This document shows, one piece after another, positions 56,177 to 64,000 of a DNA stretch of 64,000 nucleotides. How positions within the stretch are numbered: the stretch's first letter is position 1; each line of letters begins with the position of its first letter. This DNA comes from JAEUIE01 sp047602475 (lineage in GTDB: Bacteria > Planctomycetota > Planctomycetia > Gemmatales > HRBIN36), in contig JASGHE010000005.1 of assembly GCA_047602475.1 (NCBI GenBank), forward strand, positions 124,001 through 188,000. The letters are read 5' to 3'. A program made the position numbers and the translations under genes. Under the pieces are notes generated by a model. That model was given only the letters and a program-made list of their open reading frames with translations, was not told the DNA's origin and ran no database searches.

Positions 56177-57191
56177 GAGGCGCACTTACAGCCTGACGTG
56201 GGTGATTCTCTGCGCAGCTGGATTGCTGGCTGTGGCATTTGCGGTCGCTGTGTGGGTTGTGCAGGAACAATACTCCAAGAGAGGCAGAGAAGTCGATCCT
56301 GCTGCCTGGGGCAGCGATCATGTCGGCCAGGAACTCCCCGAATACGTCACCGGGGAGCAATGCCTGTTCTGCCATCGTGAGAAGATCGGGCCGGGATGGG
56401 CGAAGAACCGGCATAACCTCACGATCAGGGATGCTGAGGCATCGTCCCCGGCTTTGGAAGCCTTGAGAGCTTCGCCGGCCAAGAGTTTAGCTGAAGAGAT
56501 CAAATACGTGATGGGGAATAAGCACGTTCATCGATTCCTGAAACCTTCGCAGGATTACGGCCACCTGGAGATGTTGTCTGTGCATTGGATTCCACCATCG
56601 AGGGATCCACCCCGCAATCTCTACCATGTTGAACAGCCTCATTGGGATGGAAAACAGTTTGCCAGTTCTTGCGCGGGCTGCCATACGACGGCGGTTGATT
56701 CCAAGACGCAGGCATTTTCGTCACTGTCGATCGATTGTTATGCCTGCCACGGCAACGTCGCTGTGGAACATCCCAACAAGCCGGAGCTGGCTCATCTGTC
56801 GTCGAAAAGAAAAGACTCAGCCGCGGTGATCACTTCGATTTGCGCCCAGTGCCACATTCGTACCGGGCAATCGAAAAGCACCGGGCTCCCCTATCCGAAC
56901 ACCTTCGTGGCTGGTGACAATCTCTTCCGTGACTTCAAGGCCGACTTCTCCGATGCTGCGATCAGGAGCTTGTACTCCTCTGACAGGCATGTGATGGTAA
57001 ATGTTCGTGACGTGGTGATGAACGGGAAAGAATCGATGACTTGCCTGAGCTGCCACGATGTTCATGGCCAATCCAGTGAAAAGCATCAACTCCTTCCCAG
57101 GAGCGAGTATTGTGCGAATTGCCACAACCCCAAAGGATCGATGACCTATGTGAAGCCGCTTCATTCTAACAACAAAACCTGTGGCTACTAA
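56169..57191 (+). CDS. Membrane-anchored hexaheme cytochrome c
   Basis: A 340-residue protein starting at ATG 56169, inside the end of the amidohydrolase gene. One N-terminal helix (LTWVILCAAGLLAVAFAVAVW) anchors it. Six CxxCH sites follow: CLFCH, CAGCH, CYACH, CAQCH, CLSCH and CANCH. Scattered His residues (KNRHNLTI, GNKHVHRF, DVHGQ) may serve as sixth ligands. This resembles multiheme cytochromes of the c554/NrfA-related type, but enzymatic residues cannot be judged. Overlap with the amidohydrolase gene argues for joint expression and perhaps a complex. Confidence 0.85.
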   Translation: MPERRTYSLTWVILCAAGLLAVAFAVAVWVVQEQYSKRGREVDPAAWGSDHVGQELPEYVTGEQCLFCHREKIGPGWAKNRHNLTIRDAEASSPALEALRASPAKSLAEEIKYVMGNKHVHRFLKPSQDYGHLEMLSVHWIPPSRDPPRNLYHVEQPHWDGKQFASSCAGCHTTAVDSKTQAFSSLSIDCYACHGNVAVEHPNKPELAHLSSKRKDSAAVITSICAQCHIRTGQSKSTGLPYPNTFVAGDNLFRDFKADFSDAAIRSLYSSDRHVMVNVRDVVMNGKESMTCLSCHDVHGQSSEKHQLLPRSEYCANCHNPKGSMTYVKPLHSNNKTCGY

Positions 57192-57205
57192 CAGCGAGGA
57201 ACATC

Positions 57206-57487
57206 ATGACCGAACAACAGGAACTACAGTGCGAGAAGCTGCCGGGTGATGGGCCGCTCGATGAGACTGATATCAGCCTGCGAGCTTACTTTGCACGAAT
57301 GCCTGATGAACGGATTGCCGAGTACGATCCCAAGTGGAGCGATGAAGAGCTCATAGCGTGGGATGGCAACTTCCGTGACGATGGTGTATTGATGCTCATC
57401 TGCTGTGAGAGAGATGTGGACGTAGCGGACTATCGAGATGTGCTGAAACGGCATATCGCTTATCGCGGGACGTTATCTCGTAGTTAA
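57206..57487 (+). CDS. Small acidic hypothetical protein
   Basis: A 93-residue soluble acidic protein, 14 bases after the hexaheme gene. ATG 57206 has GAGG at spacing 6. PLDETDISLRAYFARMPDER and ELIAWDGNFRDDGVLMLICC suggest a compact helical fold with two adjacent Cys; no family recognised. Likely the last gene of the amidohydrolase-cytochrome operon. Its stop overlaps the stop of the convergent phosphonatase-like gene by 4 bases. Confidence 0.65.
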   Translation: MTEQQELQCEKLPGDGPLDETDISLRAYFARMPDERIAEYDPKWSDEELIAWDGNFRDDGVLMLICCERDVDVADYRDVLKRHIAYRGTLSRS

Positions 57488-58164
57488 AGATCGAAGAGGG
57501 CAGGTAAGTCTGCAACGGTCTTCACCAAATGCGTGTGTGGGTGCGGCAGTAGTTGTTCACGGGAATGGCTGCCTTCCGTCACACCGATCACCCAGCCGCA
57601 GCCGGCGCTGGTGCCTTCCCCTAGATCACTGGGAGTATCGCCTACTTTTGCTACATGCCGGCTGTCACTGATGCCCAGTTGCTTCATCAGTGCCTGGATC
57701 ATATCGGGATAGGGCCTGCCGCGTGGCACTTCATCGCTGCACATGGTGGCATCGATGTAGCCGGTATTCAGCCAGTTCAGCCTCTTGAGGAGAGTTTCGG
57801 TAATGTCACGGAAGAAGCCGGTGTTGAGAGCGACTTTGATGCCGGCCTGATGGAGTACGGCAAAGGTTCTGAGGGCGCCGGGGATTTCACTGACTCGCGG
57901 ATCGGTCTGGTAGAAGTGAATCATGCGCTGAGTGAAGTCAGCATGAATGGCGTCGATGCTGCCCAGCAGATCAGTTCGTTGATGCTGCGTCAGAAGGGTG
58001 CGGATGGCCTCGGGTTTGGGGATGCCCATGACGGCATTGGTCTCTGCAACTGTCGAATGAACGCCGACGTTCTGAAGCGCTTCACGCAGGCAGGTGCCCA
58101 CGCCATCGGGGTCGATGACGGTGGTGCCAGCCAGATCGAAGACAACAAGTCCAGGTCGGTTCAT
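57484..58164 (-). CDS. Phosphonatase-like HAD hydrolase
   Basis: A 226-residue HAD enzyme close to phosphonoacetaldehyde hydrolase (PhnX), of the 'phosphonatase-like' clade. FDLAGTT (residues 9-15) has the DxAGT nucleophile motif. The cap lysine that forms the Schiff base with the aldehyde is present at Lys50 in MGIPKPEAI. NTGFFRD is motif II, GRPYPDM has Arg where other HADs use Lys, and KVGDTPSDL is motif III. It should cleave a C-P bond in phosphonoacetaldehyde or a hydroxylated analogue. It is the last gene of a four-gene minus-strand set with an amine-oxidising flavoprotein, transporter and HD oxygenase. Confidence 0.85.
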   Translation of the reverse strand: MNRPGLVVFDLAGTTVIDPDGVGTCLREALQNVGVHSTVAETNAVMGIPKPEAIRTLLTQHQRTDLLGSIDAIHADFTQRMIHFYQTDPRVSEIPGALRTFAVLHQAGIKVALNTGFFRDITETLLKRLNWLNTGYIDATMCSDEVPRGRPYPDMIQALMKQLGISDSRHVAKVGDTPSDLGEGTSAGCGWVIGVTEGSHSREQLLPHPHTHLVKTVADLPALFDL

Positions 58165-58167
58165 GGG

Positions 58168-59296
58168 TTAGTCCAGTATTTGTCCAATAACCTTTTCAGC
58201 GAGGCCGAAGCTGAGCGTCATGCCGTTGCCGCCGACGCCGGTGATGCAGGTGACATTGACTTCAGGGCTGGCGACCGTCCAGGGCAGTTTGGGATGCTTG
58301 ATGTAGAAGCCATGCCATCGGCTGGCAATGTGCATCTGTGGCAGATCGAGGAAGGTGTTAAGATAGCGAAGGACGAGGTCATCAATCGCTTCCTTATTGA
58401 AGATGGAAATATCGTCGCCGTATTCATGCGAATCGCCCAGCGAGACTTCGCCGGTGCCCTGTTGCGAAGCCAGGACGTGAATGCCGTAGCGGAAGTAGTC
58501 GGGGTAATCCCGCTGCAAACGAGTCTTCAGCGCCGGCAGCGTCGCACAATCCTGGAATGACTTGTAATGACAGAGCGTCAGCCCGGCGGCAAGCATGGGG
58601 CCCAGTTTGAAAGCACTGCCATAGGGCTTCGTGCGCATCATCTGAAGTTTGCATCGAAAGAGGCCCAGGCTACCGAGGACATCGGGATAGAGCGTTTGCA
58701 GATCATCGCCGGAGCAGACCCAGAGCCTTTGGGCTGCGATGGTATTGCCTTGAGCATGTACTTTGCCAGCATCGAACCCGGTAACGAGGTGATTAAACTC
58801 GAAATGAACACCGAGGTTTTGATAAAGCCACGCTGGAAGCTGGCTTATCACCTGACGGGGGTCGATGCAAACTTCGACCGGGCTCCACATCGCACCTTGC
58901 AGTCCTTCGGTCCGAAGAGCAGGGGACTTCGCTCTGGCCTTTGAAGCCGAGAGCCACTCAACAGGGTAGCCCTGATCAACTGCTTTGCTTACGAACTCTT
59001 CGAGAAGGGCAGCTTCGTCCTGGTGATAGGCCACATGCAATGATCCGACTGGATCGTGCCAGAGGTTGGCCTGTTGCAAAATAGGCAGCCAATGTTCGAG
59101 TGAATGTCGGGCCAGTTGATGAGAGTTCGCCGGCGGGCTGACCGATGGGCCAGAGCATGCCGAAGTTGCGGATCGACGCGCCGCATGCCTGGGGCGAGCG
59201 TTCCAACACGATCACCTTGCGGCCACGCTTGGCCAGGTGATACGCATGGGCCAGCCCCACGATGCCAGCCCCTACGATGGCGTCGTCATACTGCAT
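58168..59296 (-). CDS. FAD-dependent aminophosphonate oxidoreductase, frameshifted
   Basis: DAO-family flavoenzyme of about 375 residues. ATG 59296 starts YDDAIVGAGIVGLAHAYHLA (FAD fold) with IVLERSPQACGASIRNFGML. The other end has ASRWHGFYIKHP and ITGVGGNGMTLSFGLAE. The frame shifts at about 59115: GQPAGEL continues as HQLARHSLEHWLPIL. This matches the clade of oxidoreductases known to sit beside phosphonatase-like enzymes, proposed to deaminate 2-aminoethylphosphonate or its 1-hydroxy derivative oxidatively to the aldehyde, the substrate of the next gene 3 bases away. It overlaps the transporter gene by 11 bases. Exact substrate inferred. Confidence 0.85.
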
Positions 59297-60587
59297 GTTC
59301 AGACCGTAGTTGCCGTTGAAAGAGGTAAGCCACCAGGGCGGTCAGCAGGGTAACGCCGGCCAGCACGAGGAAGGCGTTGTTCCACCCTGTTGATTGTACA
59401 AGCCGAGCCAGGGGTTCACCGGCCAGCACCCCGGCGAGGTACCCGGCACCGTCGATGATGCCACAGGCGAGGGCACTGGAACGCTTGCCACCGAAATCGA
59501 GCGAGATGACACCGGCCAGGTAAGAGTAAGGGCCGATGAGGAGAAACCCGGCAGCAGCGACGAGGACGATGGCCAGCCAGACGGTCTGCGAAGCGAAGGG
59601 CATGCTGAGCAGGAACAAGACCACCGAAGCGAGGGCCAGGCCGATAGTCATCACCCAGCCCCGGCCCACTCTTCCGAAACGATCACCCAGCCAGGCGACG
59701 AGTAGCACCGAGACTCCGCCCAGGTAGGGGAAGAAAGAACTGGCATGAGCCGCCTGATCGGGAGCCAGATGGACAGCTTCCTTGAAGTAGGTGGGGGTCC
59801 AGGTGTTGAAAATATCTCGAAGCAGCGTGCAACCGAGCGAGATGATGCAGATCAGCAGGAAGCCCCGATTGCCTAGCAGCTTGGCAATGGCATGCCACAA
59901 TGTTTCGGTTGGTTCGCCATCGTTGGTGGGTTTGTCGGTTTGAACTTCAACATCGGGTTCTTCTTCACCAATGGAAGCAGGACTGGAACGAAGGAAGAAC
60001 AGGCAAATCACGAACCACCCGAACAGCACCGACCCGGAGAGTAGGAATATCTGCTGCCAGGTGAAGGCTGCTTCGAGCCAAGCGCCAAGAGGTTGCGTGC
60101 CAGGCCGTCACCAAAAAGATAGCTGAGGGAAAGAATGCCCATGATGCGGGCATGATGGCTGTGGGGATACCAGCGCGCCGCCAGACCGACGAGGCCCGGC
60201 CAACCGAACGATTGAAAGAAGCGGTTGCCAACCCAGGCCAGGGTAAGAAAGGTGACAGCCAGCGAGAGTGAGAACAGTGCGGTGAAGACGACCGACCCCA
60301 GCATACCGACCAGAAAAGAGCCAGCGTGGCGGCAGCCAATGACTACACGCTCCGGCGATCAGTTTCCCGATGGCGTAGGCTAACACACCAAGTGAAACGA
60401 TGCGGCCCAGGCTGTTCTTGGCGGCCTCGTAAGTGATGTTATCCTGCCGAGCCAATTCCTGCCCCAGGGGCACCATCACCACGGAAAGGTTAGACCGGCA
60501 CAGATAAAACCCGGCGTAACCGACGATGAGCAGGACGACCGTGAATAGTTGCCAGCGCTGCAAACGGTTCGCTGAAGGAGTGGGCAT
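59286..60587 (-). CDS. OPA-type MFS transporter, two frameshifts
   Basis: Twelve-helix major facilitator of the organophosphate:phosphate antiporter type (GlpT/UhpT-like). From ATG 60587: GYAGFYLCRSNLSVVMVPLG is the typical first-helix region. In the second frame WVGNRFFQSFGWPGLVGLAARWY and SLSYLFGDGLARN follow, and in the third frame TWTPTYFKEAVHL, WLGDRFGRVGRG and the C-terminal helices. Shifts are at about 60320 and 60080, each preserving MFS sequence on both sides. Given its neighbours it most likely imports an aminophosphonate. First of three tightly packed genes of the locus; a Q-family repeat separates it from the HD gene upstream. Confidence 0.85.
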
Positions 60588-60723
60588 GGTGACAATCTAT
60601 CATGAACTGCGTTGAGCGAAGCTGGCAGCAATCGCAATGAGGACATCTTTACGAGAACTTCAACTACTGGGTTCGAGAAATGATACCACAGTGCAGCTTC
60701 GTCACAACCAAATCATATAGAAA

Positions 60724-60824
60724 CCGTGGCAGGGATCAGATGTACTCATCTGCCCCCTGCATTTGAAGCAAAACGATTGCACCTCACGCAGGGGGCAACG
60801 GAGTACCGTTGACCCTTGCCACGG
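60724..60824. repeat. Q-family paired hairpin, copy 3
   Basis: Left hairpin CAGATGTACTCATCTG, right hairpin CAACGGAGTACCGTTG, with CCGTGGCAGGG / CCCTTGCCACGG ends and CCCCCTGC / GCAGGGGG inside. The remaining bases between 60588 and 60839 show no gene. Confidence 0.85.
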
Positions 60825-60839
60825 CTCTCACTTCTGATG

Positions 60840-61388
60840 TCATGCCTTTCGTAGTGCCGCTTGAATGCGAGCGCGATAGTGCTCAAGTCCTGGTACTGCA
60901 AGACCCGGAATCTTGGCAATGTCGTCCCAACGTCTGACCGCCAGAGCTGATTTGAAATGGGGTTCCTGTTCAAACGTCTTCATTTCATCGGGAGACATGG
61001 AGCCGCCTTGAAGTTTCAAGCTCTGTAGCGAGGCAGGTGACAGTTCAGCTAGATAGTTTGACTCAACTGCGCACAGATAGCGTTTGGCGGCGACATGCAG
61101 ACGCACCGGATCGACGACCTCCGGGCCGAAGTGTTTTGTGAGCCATTCGGCACCGCTCTCCTCATGGCGGCCATCTATACCCTGTCCGGCAATGTCTTCG
61201 GGCAGGCCATGCAGCAGATGGCCGATATCGTGAAGTAGCGCTGCCACGACGAGAATATCATCCGCACCAGCTTGTTCGGCCAAGTGAGCCGTTTGCAAGG
61301 CATGCTCTGTCTCGGAAACCGACTCTCCAAAGTAGGCACGCTGCCCCTGGACGGTAAACAATTGGAAGAGCTGGTCGATAATGGTCAT
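60840..61388 (-). CDS. PhnZ-like HD-domain oxygenase (phosphonate degradation)
   Basis: A 182-residue HD-fold protein with the residues of the mixed-valent di-iron oxygenase PhnZ, which oxidatively cleaves the C-P bond of 2-amino-1-hydroxyethylphosphonate to glycine and phosphate. Metal ligands: His29 (ETEHALQTA), His53-Asp54 (LLHDIGHLL), His75 (GRHEES), His98 (RLHVAAKRY), and Asp155 or 156 (RRWDD). Tyr19 and Glu22 (AYFGES) correspond to the PhnZ Tyr/Glu pair that gates the iron. LQGGSMSPDE is also typical. ATG 61388 has GAAG upstream. The hydroxylase PhnY is not in the window. Same strand as the other three phosphonate genes. Confidence 0.85.
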   Translation of the reverse strand: MTIIDQLFQLFTVQGQRAYFGESVSETEHALQTAHLAEQAGADDILVVAALLHDIGHLLHGLPEDIAGQGIDGRHEESGAEWLTKHFGPEVVDPVRLHVAAKRYLCAVESNYLAELSPASLQSLKLQGGSMSPDEMKTFEQEPHFKSALAVRRWDDIAKIPGLAVPGLEHYRARIQAALRKA

Positions 61389-61446
61389 GGTTTTCTTCTA
61401 AACTGAATGATGTCTCTGCAAAATAGGGTATGAAAGGTACCGGATA

Positions 61447-62145
61447 ATGAAACTCGAAGTCTATGCTGACGCCGAGACAGTTGCCCAGAAGGCAGCAAAG
61501 TTTATCGCTGCCGAGGCCCGTGCCGCTGTTGCTGCACGGGATCGTTTCATCCTTGCCGTCAGTGGGGGTCGCACCCCGTGGATCATGCTGCGTATTCTTG
61601 CCAACGAGGATGTGCCCTGGGATAAGTTGCAGATCGTGCAGGTCGATGAGCGGATTGCTCCGGAGGGCGATCCTGATCGCAATCTGACGCATCTTCATAA
61701 AAGCCTGCTCGAACACACTCCGCTGACGAAACAGCAGATTCACGCCATGCCGGTCAACCAAGCTGATCTGAAAAAGGCTGCCCGAGACTACGAACAGACT
61801 TTGCAAATGATATCTGGATCGCCCTCGGTGATTGATCTGGTTCATCTCGGCATGGGGCCTGATGGCCATACCGCTTCGTTGATCCCCAACGATCCGGTGC
61901 TAGAGGTCAGCGATGTTGATGTGGCCATTACCGGTGTCTATCAGAACCGCCGGCGAATGACGTTGACCTATCCGATCATCAATCGGGCCCGGAAGATATT
62001 GTGGCTTGTCACTGGTAACGACAAGGTGACCATGCTGCCTCGCCTGCTGTCAGCCGATCCATTGATCCCCGCCGGCCGAGTGAATCAGGAACGTGCCACG
62101 CTCTTTGCCGATCTGGCAGCGTATCCGCAAGGTGCCTCGAAGTGA
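61447..62145 (+). CDS. pgl: 6-phosphogluconolactonase
   Basis: A 232-residue enzyme of the pentose-phosphate pathway, hydrolysing 6-phosphogluconolactone. FILAVSGGRTPWIML (phosphate loop, about 34-48), IVQVDERIAPEGDPDRN (about 62-78) and LVHLGMGPDGHTASLIPND (about 136-154, with the catalytic His) are the three family signatures. ATG 61447. Divergent from the PhnZ-like gene, with 58 bases between starts. No zwf or gnd gene adjoins it. Confidence 0.92.
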   Translation: MKLEVYADAETVAQKAAKFIAAEARAAVAARDRFILAVSGGRTPWIMLRILANEDVPWDKLQIVQVDERIAPEGDPDRNLTHLHKSLLEHTPLTKQQIHAMPVNQADLKKAARDYEQTLQMISGSPSVIDLVHLGMGPDGHTASLIPNDPVLEVSDVDVAITGVYQNRRRMTLTYPIINRARKILWLVTGNDKVTMLPRLLSADPLIPAGRVNQERATLFADLAAYPQGASK

Positions 62146-62198
62146 ACTAGTACAATGAATACTGCCTGCGAAGGTACCTCTCAAAAGAAGGAACGACC

Positions 62199-63443
62199 AT
62201 GCTGCGACTTACTACGCTGCTTCTCCTGATGCTATCAACCATCACTGCCTGGGGAGCCGATTGGCCCCAATGGCGCGGGGTCGAACGTAACGGCATCAGT
62301 AACGAGACCGGCCTTCTCAAAGAATGGCCCAAGGATGGCCCGGCCCTACGCTGGAAAGCCACCGATATTGGCACCGGTTACTCTTCGCCTACGATCGTGG
62401 AAGGACGGGTCTATCTACAAACCACTAAGGGCGATAAGGAAGCGACGATCTGTTTGGAAGAAGCTACGGGTAAGAAGCTGTGGTCGACCGAGTTTGGCAC
62501 CGTTGGACCCAACCAGGGGCCACAGTATCCCGGCACTCGTGCTACTCCGACCATCGATGGCGGCCTGCTCTACTGCCTGGCATCCAATGGGGAGCTTGCC
62601 TGCATGGATCGCCTGTCGGGTTCAATCAAATGGAAGAAGCACCTGCGCACCGATTTCGCCGGCAAGCCCGGCATGTGGGTCTACTCCGAATCGGTGCTGA
62701 TCGATGGCGACCGGGTCATCTGCACCCCAGGTGGCAAAGAGGCAACGCTGGTGGCGCTGAACAAGACCAATGGCGACGTGGTTTGGAAGTGTGCCGTGCC
62801 GGACGGCGATGGCGCTGAGTATGCTTCCATCATGGTCGTTCAGAGCGGAGCTTCCAAGCAATATGTTCAGTTCCTTCGCAAAGGGGTAGTCGGTGTCGAT
62901 GCCGCCACCGGCAAGTTTCTCTGGAAGTATTCCAAGACCGTAGATATGGGGGCTAATATTCTCACGCCCGTCGTATCGGGGAACAAGGTCTTTACTTCAG
63001 GCTCCCGCACCGGTGGAGCGGTCATTGAAGTGGTGGCTGACGGCGAAGGCAGCAAGGCTAACGAGATCTACTTCAACAAGGCGATCACGCCGAGCATTGG
63101 CGGGGCAGTCCTCGTGGATAAGCATCTCTACTGCACTACGTCGCAGGCGCTCATTTGTGTTGAGTTTGAAACCGGGAAGGTGAAATGGTCAGAGCGATCC
63201 GTCGGAGCAGCAGGGATTTGTTATGCCGATGGCCGGCTGTATGTTCGGGGTTTCAATCCGGGGGAGGTGGCTCTCGTCGTTCCTTCGCCGGAGAGCTACC
63301 AGGAGAAAGGCCGCTTCAAGCAGACTGATCGCAGCAAGATCCAGGCCTGGCCACATCCGGTTGTGGCTAATGGCGGCCTGTATCTTCGAGATCAGGAGAC
63401 GCTCTTGTGTTACGAAGTGGCTGAGCCTAAGGCAGCAAAGTGA
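62199..63443 (+). CDS. Secreted PQQ-like beta-propeller protein
   Basis: A 414-residue exported propeller. ATG 62199 has AAGGA upstream; signal MLRLTTLLLLMLSTITAWGA. The opening DWPQWRGVERNGISNETGL is the standard start of planctomycete PQQ-like propellers ('WPqfRGp..nGis'). Blades carry CLEEATGKKLWSTEF, MDRLSGSIKWKKHL, ALNKTNGDVVWKCAV, GVDAATGKFLWKYS and VEFETGKVKWSE. Intact, no frameshift. These proteins are probably extracytoplasmic scaffolds rather than true quinoproteins. Separated by 53 bases from pgl. Confidence 0.88.
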   Translation: MLRLTTLLLLMLSTITAWGADWPQWRGVERNGISNETGLLKEWPKDGPALRWKATDIGTGYSSPTIVEGRVYLQTTKGDKEATICLEEATGKKLWSTEFGTVGPNQGPQYPGTRATPTIDGGLLYCLASNGELACMDRLSGSIKWKKHLRTDFAGKPGMWVYSESVLIDGDRVICTPGGKEATLVALNKTNGDVVWKCAVPDGDGAEYASIMVVQSGASKQYVQFLRKGVVGVDAATGKFLWKYSKTVDMGANILTPVVSGNKVFTSGSRTGGAVIEVVADGEGSKANEIYFNKAITPSIGGAVLVDKHLYCTTSQALICVEFETGKVKWSERSVGAAGICYADGRLYVRGFNPGEVALVVPSPESYQEKGRFKQTDRSKIQAWPHPVVANGGLYLRDQETLLCYEVAEPKAAK

Positions 63444-63479
63444 CAGCCTGCCCCTTCAGCATAGGAACCATGTTGTTTC

Positions 63480-63516
63480 GCAGGGGGCACGATGAGTACA
63501 TCGTGACCCCTGCCAC
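63480..63516. repeat. Q-family hairpin, copy 4 (half element)
   Basis: Right-hand half: GCAGGGGG, then hairpin CACGATGAGTACATCGTG, then ACCCCTGCCAC. The left half at 63447-63479 is degenerate (GCCTGCCCC only). It lies between two convergent genes. Confidence 0.8.
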
Positions 63517-63520
63517 TGTT

Positions 63521-64000
63521 CTAAGAAAGTAAGTAGCCGCCATCGACGTTGAGACAAACGCCGGTGGTATAGCTCGATGCTGCGGAGACGAGATAGAGCA
63601 CCGAGCCGGCCATCTCGTCTGGCAGGGCGACGCGGTTCATGGGTACATGCTGCAGCATCTTGCTCAGGATCGCCTCGTTCTTTACTAGAGTGGCGGCGAA
63701 CTTGGTGTCAGTGATGCCTGGTAGCAGAGCATTGACCCTGATCCCCAGGTCGCCGCACTCCTTGGCGAAGGACTTGGTCATCGAAATGATGGCAGCTTTG
63801 GTGATGGAATAGATTCCCTGCATGAGGCCGGGTGTGACGCCGTTCACCGAGGCGACATTGACGATGTTGCCGCCACCTTGAGGTATCATCATCTTCACCG
63901 CTTTGGACGACATGAAGTAGTAGCCACGGATATTGACATCGACGGTCTTTTGGAACGCGCCGACATCGGTCTCCCATATCGGCCCGAAGTGGGGATTGGT
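63521..64000 (-). CDS. Short-chain dehydrogenase/reductase, 3' part
   Basis: C-terminal 159 residues of an SDR cut by the right edge of the window; the frame is open to base 64000. VNIRGYYFMSSKAVKMM matches the usual helix 4 region ('vNl.g.f...'). The catalytic Ser lies in NVASVNG, the YxxxK pair in YSITKAA (Tyr and Lys four apart). NALLPGITDT and the end SSYTTGVCLNVDGGYL are classical (TG..l.vDGG). Likely a glucose/ribitol-type dehydrogenase of the FabG branch. The N-terminal cofactor loop is not in the window. Confidence 0.85.
   Translation of the reverse strand, partial: TNPHFGPIWETDVGAFQKTVDVNIRGYYFMSSKAVKMMIPQGGGNIVNVASVNGVTPGLMQGIYSITKAAIISMTKSFAKECGDLGIRVNALLPGITDTKFAATLVKNEAILSKMLQHVPMNRVALPDEMAGSVLYLVSAASSYTTGVCLNVDGGYLLS

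Noticed and set aside
54818..56185. Minus-strand frame of 455 codons opposite the amidohydrolase
   Set aside because: The plus strand has a ribosome site, family motifs and operon overlap; the minus frame has no domain and is a codon-bias shadow.
57655..58560. Plus-strand frame spanning two phosphonate genes
   Set aside because: Runs antisense across the boundary of two recognisable genes; no ribosome site.

Overview
The window reads as a chromosomal segment of a planctomycete, most likely a Gemmata-type (Gemmataceae) bacterium. This is inferred from gene families, not from a search. The markers are a giant surface protein with the LEDRTVP N-terminal signature, two DUF1501 proteins (one directly after a DUF1549/DUF1553 protein), a secreted DUF1080 protein, PQQ-type beta-propellers, a redoxin/cytochrome/copper-monooxygenase-like fusion, a Ser/Thr kinase with a TPR-like tail, a GH63-type glucosidase and an MfnD-like ATP-grasp enzyme.

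Layout. 1-8.2 kb: the surface protein (running off the left edge), ATP-grasp ligase, nucleotidyltransferase and an HI0933-type flavoprotein. 8.3-17.8 kb: a DUF2142 membrane protein, a two-component system (histidine kinase, small secretin-like protein, sigma-54 regulator), a FabD-like acyltransferase, apt, a GNAT enzyme and a UbiC-like protein. 17.9-19.2 kb: two tiny secreted or membrane genes behind a duplicated leader, then tRNA-Leu(UAG). 19.2-28.7 kb: an accessory stretch with two AT-richer modules (a CFI-box operon and a PIN-like gene), DUF1501, CotH-like and terpene-cyclase-fold genes, separated by several families of palindromic elements. 28.8-34 kb: DUF1549/1553 plus DUF1501, an SDR and DUF1080. 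34.2-44.8 kb: a respiratory supercluster on one strand: caa3-type oxidase (coxB-coxA-coxC), a duplicated membrane protein, a diheme cytochrome c lipoprotein, Rieske protein, cytochrome b with a fused cytochrome c domain, a CtaG-polyferredoxin fusion and a YtkA-like protein. 44.9-57.5 kb: GH63 glucosidase, protein kinase, PQQ propeller, redoxin fusion, amidohydrolase and a six-heme cytochrome. 57.5-61.4 kb: an aminophosphonate-catabolism locus (phosphonatase-like HAD, FAD oxidoreductase, OPA-type MFS transporter, PhnZ-like HD oxygenase). 61.4-64 kb: 6-phosphogluconolactonase, a second PQQ propeller and an SDR cut by the right edge.

Two features cut across the window. First, about twenty genes or gene parts are split by single-base indels, including coxA, coxB, apt and a central regulator. 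Almost all become ordinary full-length proteins if one base is added or removed, so this looks like residual sequencing error rather than decay; such genes are annotated here as one CDS with the shift positions given. Second, intergenic spaces are packed with short inverted-repeat elements of at least six families. One has a constant GAGTAC loop on stems that vary with compensation, and one copy of it lies inside a reading frame.

Functional reading: an aerobic chemo-organotroph with a bc-type complex feeding a caa3 oxidase, surface and polymer-degrading machinery typical of planctomycetes, and the ability to use organophosphonates. The least explained parts are the three-gene CFI-box module, the repeat families around the AT-rich modules, the secretin-like gene inside the two-component operon and the CtaG-polyferredoxin fusion.
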